Part shown: piece by piece, positions 60,943-64,000 of the stretch
How the letters are laid out: each line of letters starts with the position of its first letter
Position numbering within the stretch: position 1 is the stretch's first letter
Assembly (NCBI GenBank): GCA_964514235.1
Contig: CAZEPV010000008.1
Coordinates: 1-64,000 of the forward strand
Source: JAAYRQ01 sp035647235
GTDB taxonomy: Bacteria > Bacillota > Syntrophomonadia > Syntrophomonadales > Syntrophomonadaceae
Reading direction: 5' to 3'
Length of the DNA stretch: 64,000 bases
The notes under the pieces: generated by a model
Databases searched by the model: none
The model's input: only the letters and a program-made list of their open reading frames with translations
Told to the model about the DNA's origin: nothing
Program-made: the position numbers and the translations under genes

Positions 60943-62112
60943 ATGAAAGTTAATTATAGATTGGTCTTTATTTCTATATTGGTATTCATACTTACATTTG
61001 GTCTGGGGATTTTGACTGCCAAATTCTTCAACCTCGGGCTAGCCCAGGAAACTCTGGAGGAAAAGGCAGCTAAGGGTAAGATGGTAAGTATTCTGATCAT
61101 GGGGCTTGATGCCCGAAATGGTACGGAAAACTCTCGCAGTGATACTATGATATTAGTAAATGTAGACCGTCAAAGTAAAAAAATAGCTATGGTTTGGATT
61201 CCGCGAGATACTAGGGTTGAAGTCGGTTTTAATCGCTATGATCGGATTAACAGTATAAATTCTTTAAAAGGTCCAGAAGCGGCTTGTGATGTGGTGGGAA
61301 AACTGCTAAATACTAAGGTGAATTATTATATCACTCTTAACTTTTCGGGATTTGCTAAAATTGTAGATATCCTAGGCGGGGTGCTTGTGGATGTAGAAGC
61401 CGATATGCGGCATTTTGATCCTGATCCCAAGTTAAATATTAATTTAACTAAAGGTGAGCAAATCTTAAATGGCAAAGAAGCTTTAGATTATGTGCGTTAC
61501 AGGGAGAGATTGACTGCTGATATTGGTCGGACTGCAAGGCAACAGAAGTTTATCAAGGCCTTAGCTCAGGAGACACTTAAAGCTAAAAACATAATAAAAT
61601 TACCTAAAATACTGCCGGAAATTTTCGAGCAAGTAAAAACTAATATTCCTACAAATGATGTCTTATTCATGATTAATGTAGCTCGGGAATTTGATGAGGC
61701 TAGCGTAATTACGCAAACACTGCCAGGCTATCCCTTCACTGACCCCAAAACTGGGGCTAGTTATTGGGGAGCAGATGAGAAAATCGCTAAAACTATCATA
61801 GATGATTTATTCACAGGTAAAACATATGATGTAGCCCAGGACCCCCCGAATTGGGTAAAACCTGCCCCCTCAATATATGAAGCTGAGGAAGTGGAAGAAG
61901 AAGTAAGTGAAAACGAAGAAAATAAACCCGAAGATAATGACGAAATAGAAGAAATTGATGATGGGAATTCTGGGTTAACAGATAATATTCCCAATACTGA
62001 GGCCGAGACCGAGACTGAAAGTGAGACAAAAATAGACAAGTCGGAACCACCAGCATTGCCAGAAGGTGATGATCTTGTGATAGATAATACTTCGGGAGAA
62101 GGCTACATATAG
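60943..62112 (+). CDS. LytR-CpsA-Psr (LCP) family phosphotransferase (389 aa)
   Basis: One N-terminal membrane anchor (about residues 8-28), then an LCP domain with ILIMGLDARNGTENSRSDTMILVNVD, the Arg/Asp-rich WIPRDTRVEV, and LDYVRYRERLTADIGRTARQQKFI. LCP enzymes attach wall teichoic acid or polysaccharide to peptidoglycan from undecaprenyl-phosphate. The C-terminal ~75 residues are an acidic low-complexity tail rich in Glu and Asp, beyond the catalytic domain. It has an AAGGAG ribosome-binding site. A tandem repeat begins three bases after its stop. Confidence 0.92.
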   Translation: MKVNYRLVFISILVFILTFGLGILTAKFFNLGLAQETLEEKAAKGKMVSILIMGLDARNGTENSRSDTMILVNVDRQSKKIAMVWIPRDTRVEVGFNRYDRINSINSLKGPEAACDVVGKLLNTKVNYYITLNFSGFAKIVDILGGVLVDVEADMRHFDPDPKLNINLTKGEQILNGKEALDYVRYRERLTADIGRTARQQKFIKALAQETLKAKNIIKLPKILPEIFEQVKTNIPTNDVLFMINVAREFDEASVITQTLPGYPFTDPKTGASYWGADEKIAKTIIDDLFTGKTYDVAQDPPNWVKPAPSIYEAEEVEEEVSENEENKPEDNDEIEEIDDGNSGLTDNIPNTEAETETESETKIDKSEPPALPEGDDLVIDNTSGEGYI

Positions 62113-62115
62113 ATT

Positions 62116-62276
62116 TGGGAAGTGGGATGTGGGAAGCTAGAAGTTGGAAGTGGGAAGTGGGAAGCTGGATGTGGGAAGCTAGAAGTTGGAAGTTGGAAGT
62201 GGGAAGTGGGAAGTGGGAAGCTGGATGTTGGAAGCTGGAAGTTGGAAGTGGGATGTGGGAAGTGGGATGTGGGAAG
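62116..62276. repeat. Tandem heptanucleotide repeat, 23 units of consensus TGGGAAG
   Basis: Exactly 161 bases divide into 23 seven-base units, most of them TGGGAAG, with variants TGGGATG, TTGGAAG, CTAGAAG, CTGGAAG and CTGGATG. A higher order is visible: the series TGGGAAG-CTAGAAG-TTGGAAG-...-CTGGATG recurs at units 3-8 and 9-16. The array fills the gap between the convergent LCP and GGDEF-EAL genes, reaching to 12 bases from the latter's stop. The G-runs could form quadruplexes. It has no unit length divisible by three, so open frames across it are not real genes. Confidence 0.95.
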
Positions 62277-62288
62277 CTGGAGTTAGTA

Positions 62289-64000
62289 TCACTGGGATAG
62301 GAGTAGTTTTTCTACCTCTTGGGCGGGCATGGGCTCATAGAAAAAGTATCCCTGGACATCATCACAGGTTTTTCGATTAAGGAAGTCTAATTGGCTAGCA
62401 GTCTCAACCCCTTCGGCTAGGACTTCCAATTTTAGATTCTTAGCTAAATTTATTATCGTGTTAATTATGGCTTGGTCTTTTTCGTTAGTTTCTATGCCTT
62501 GGACGAATTGCATATCTATTTTTATGCGATCAATAGGCAACATTTTCAAACGATTAAGGGAGGAATATTCAGTACCGAAATCATCAATTGATAAGGATAC
62601 GCCTATTTCTTTAAAATTATCTAAAATGGAGGTTATATAAGGGGCTTCCCGTGTAGCGATACTTTCGGTTATTTCCAATTCAAGATATTCTGGACTTAAG
62701 CCCACTTCCTGGAGAATCTGTTCAACATTTTCTGCAATCCGAGAATTATTAAACTGCACAATGGAAAGATTAACAGCCATACGCAGGGGTGCAACCCCCA
62801 TATCCTGCCACTTCTTATTTTGATTGATGGCAGTTCTTAATACCCAGTCACCAATACTATTAATTAAGCCATTATTTTCAGCTATAGGTATAAAAAGATT
62901 AGGCGGAATCATACCTAATTCTGGGTGCTGCCAACGGAGTAAGGCTTCAAAGCCTATTATTTCGCCTGTCGAGCTTTTGATTTGAGGTTGGTAATATAAC
63001 ATGAGTTCATCACGCTCTATCGCCCGATAAAGATTATTGGACAAAATCATATTCCTTTTAACTTCTTCCTTCATATCGGTGGTACAAAGGGCATATTGAT
63101 TTTTGCCTCTTGATTTAGCTTGGTACATAGCTATATCAGCATTTTTAATCAGGGTTTCTGCATCCTCACCATCATAAGGATAAACTGCAATACCAGCACT
63201 ACAAGTAAGGAAGAATTCCTGGCCATTTACTATAAAGGGTTTTTCAAATAATTGCATAAAATTATCTGCCACTTTTGTGATATTTTCACTATCATCTATA
63301 TTATTAAGCAAAAGTAAAAATTCATCACCACCAAAACGTGCCACTGTATCACTTTTACGCAAGTGGTTAACTAGGCCCTGACCCACTTCTGTAATAATAG
63401 TATCACCAGCATTATGTCCTACGGTATCATTTACGGCCTTAAAACTATCTAAATCCATAAATACTACCCCAATAAATTTTTCATTACGCTTGGCTAAATG
63501 GAGAGCTTGGTCGAGTCTATCACTAAATAAAGTACGATTAGGTAATCCAGTAAGTTGATCATAGTAAGCCATATATTGTATTTCCCGTTCATTTTTATTT
63601 TTCACCCAGCTGTCAGATAATTGGGTAGATATGATTTCCAGTAGTTGTAGATGGCTTTCCAACCATGTGGGGGATGATACGATTAAATCTAATCCTATAA
63701 AACCTATCAGGGTGTCCTTTTCATACAGGGGGACTGCCGCTACAGATTTAATCCCGCCTTTTATGGCCCGCATTTTTTCTGCTGCAGCTTCTTCTGGAAG
63801 CTGGTCTTGGTTCTCGATATATATTAATTCATTGCTTTCTAACTGTCTCTTCGACCAAGGAAAGGTATCTAGTGACAAGGCTGGAATTATTCCTAGATAG
63901 GGTGTTATACCTTCACGATGCCATTCATGTGTATAGGTCATTATATTATCTGCAGGATTAATCATGAAAATATAAACTCGGTCGGCAGTGAAAAAGTTAC
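62289..64000 (-). CDS. GAF-GGDEF-EAL cyclic di-GMP signalling protein (partial, 5' end outside the window)
   Basis: Read from the right edge of the window, the frame is open from 63998 and continues through FFTADRVYIFMINP. The start is therefore beyond 64000 and the ATG at 63965 is probably internal. Domains in order: the later part of a GAF sensor (to about residue 120 of the visible part), a GGDEF domain with an intact RFGGDEFLLLL, and an EAL domain with FEALLRWQHPELG, IDDFGTEYSSLN and LAEGVET. Both catalytic motifs look complete, so the protein could make and break c-di-GMP. Confidence 0.93.
   Translation of the reverse strand, partial: NFFTADRVYIFMINPADNIMTYTHEWHREGITPYLGIIPALSLDTFPWSKRQLESNELIYIENQDQLPEEAAAEKMRAIKGGIKSVAAVPLYEKDTLIGFIGLDLIVSSPTWLESHLQLLEIISTQLSDSWVKNKNEREIQYMAYYDQLTGLPNRTLFSDRLDQALHLAKRNEKFIGVVFMDLDSFKAVNDTVGHNAGDTIITEVGQGLVNHLRKSDTVARFGGDEFLLLLNNIDDSENITKVADNFMQLFEKPFIVNGQEFFLTCSAGIAVYPYDGEDAETLIKNADIAMYQAKSRGKNQYALCTTDMKEEVKRNMILSNNLYRAIERDELMLYYQPQIKSSTGEIIGFEALLRWQHPELGMIPPNLFIPIAENNGLINSIGDWVLRTAINQNKKWQDMGVAPLRMAVNLSIVQFNNSRIAENVEQILQEVGLSPEYLELEITESIATREAPYITSILDNFKEIGVSLSIDDFGTEYSSLNRLKMLPIDRIKIDMQFVQGIETNEKDQAIINTIINLAKNLKLEVLAEGVETASQLDFLNRKTCDDVQGYFFYEPMPAQEVEKLLLSQ

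Noticed and set aside
62116..62276. CRISPR array
   Set aside because: Units are seven bases with no spacers, and no cas genes are present.
62115..62380. Plus-strand frames translating the heptanucleotide array (Gly/Trp/Glu/Val-rich)
   Set aside because: They are a reading of the tandem repeat and run antisense into the GGDEF-EAL gene.
1..64000. tRNA or rRNA genes
   Set aside because: I looked for T-arm GGTTCRANNCC patterns and rRNA conserved blocks in the gaps and saw none; a covariance-model search would be decisive.

Overview
The window looks like chromosomal DNA from an anaerobic, low-GC Bacillota (class Clostridia or a relative such as the Syntrophomonadia). Evidence for this: AT-rich codon use and strong AGGAGG ribosome-binding sites; the Firmicutes gene orders acpS-nnr / alr-mazE-mazF and tsaE-tsaB-rimI-tsaD; an M-box (Mg2+) riboswitch; glycyl-radical pyruvate formate-lyase; and copper-amine-oxidase-type wall domains. 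The genus cannot be fixed from the sequence alone. I saw no rRNA, tRNA, CRISPR array, insertion sequence or prophage gene.

Layout. 1-0.6 kb: a decayed long-chain acyl-CoA synthetase fragment and a cold-shock gene. 0.8-3.3 kb: a Zn/Mn ABC importer. 3.3-24.4 kb: a catabolic island. A PAS-type sigma-54 activator (with a nitroreductase) diverges from a CoA-transferase gene. Then come thiolase-SDR-TRAP transporter (dctPQM), a second CoA-transferase with a thiolase, MaoC hydratase, acyl-CoA dehydrogenase, a second nitroreductase, two crotonases, 3-hydroxyacyl-CoA dehydrogenase, a second acyl-CoA dehydrogenase, a third thiolase and a second MaoC protein. 24.5-34 kb: L,D-transpeptidase, MgtE, a hybrid histidine kinase, a heavy-metal-binding protein, CheW, acpS-nnr, a CBS protein, alr and mazEF. 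34-39 kb: a molybdopterin oxidoreductase, an Rrf2 regulator, a C26 amidotransferase, an amidohydrolase and a small protein. 39-48.7 kb: wall and membrane proteins, a third CoA-transferase with a crotonase on the minus strand, and a short MgtE behind an M-box. 48.7-64 kb: housekeeping genes (UDG, tsaEB-rimI-tsaD, lgt, FTHF cyclo-ligase, pflBA, an ABC-F ATPase, hflX, an LCP protein) and the truncated end of a GAF-GGDEF-EAL gene, with a 23-unit heptanucleotide repeat between the last two.

How it works together. The island encodes uptake of an organic acid (TRAP), activation by CoA transfer, dehydrogenation, hydration, oxidation and thiolysis: a short-chain beta-oxidation pathway. No electron-transfer flavoprotein genes are present, so these must lie elsewhere. 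The best result is regulatory. Four sigma-54 (-24/-12) promoters sit at 5723, 7289, 12950 and 18606. Each is preceded by a related upstream element (GTTGC-N7-CATCAT-GTTGCA type; the copies at 12665 and 18263 match at 27 of 30 positions). The four units therefore look like one regulon, probably driven by the activator at 4049-5455.
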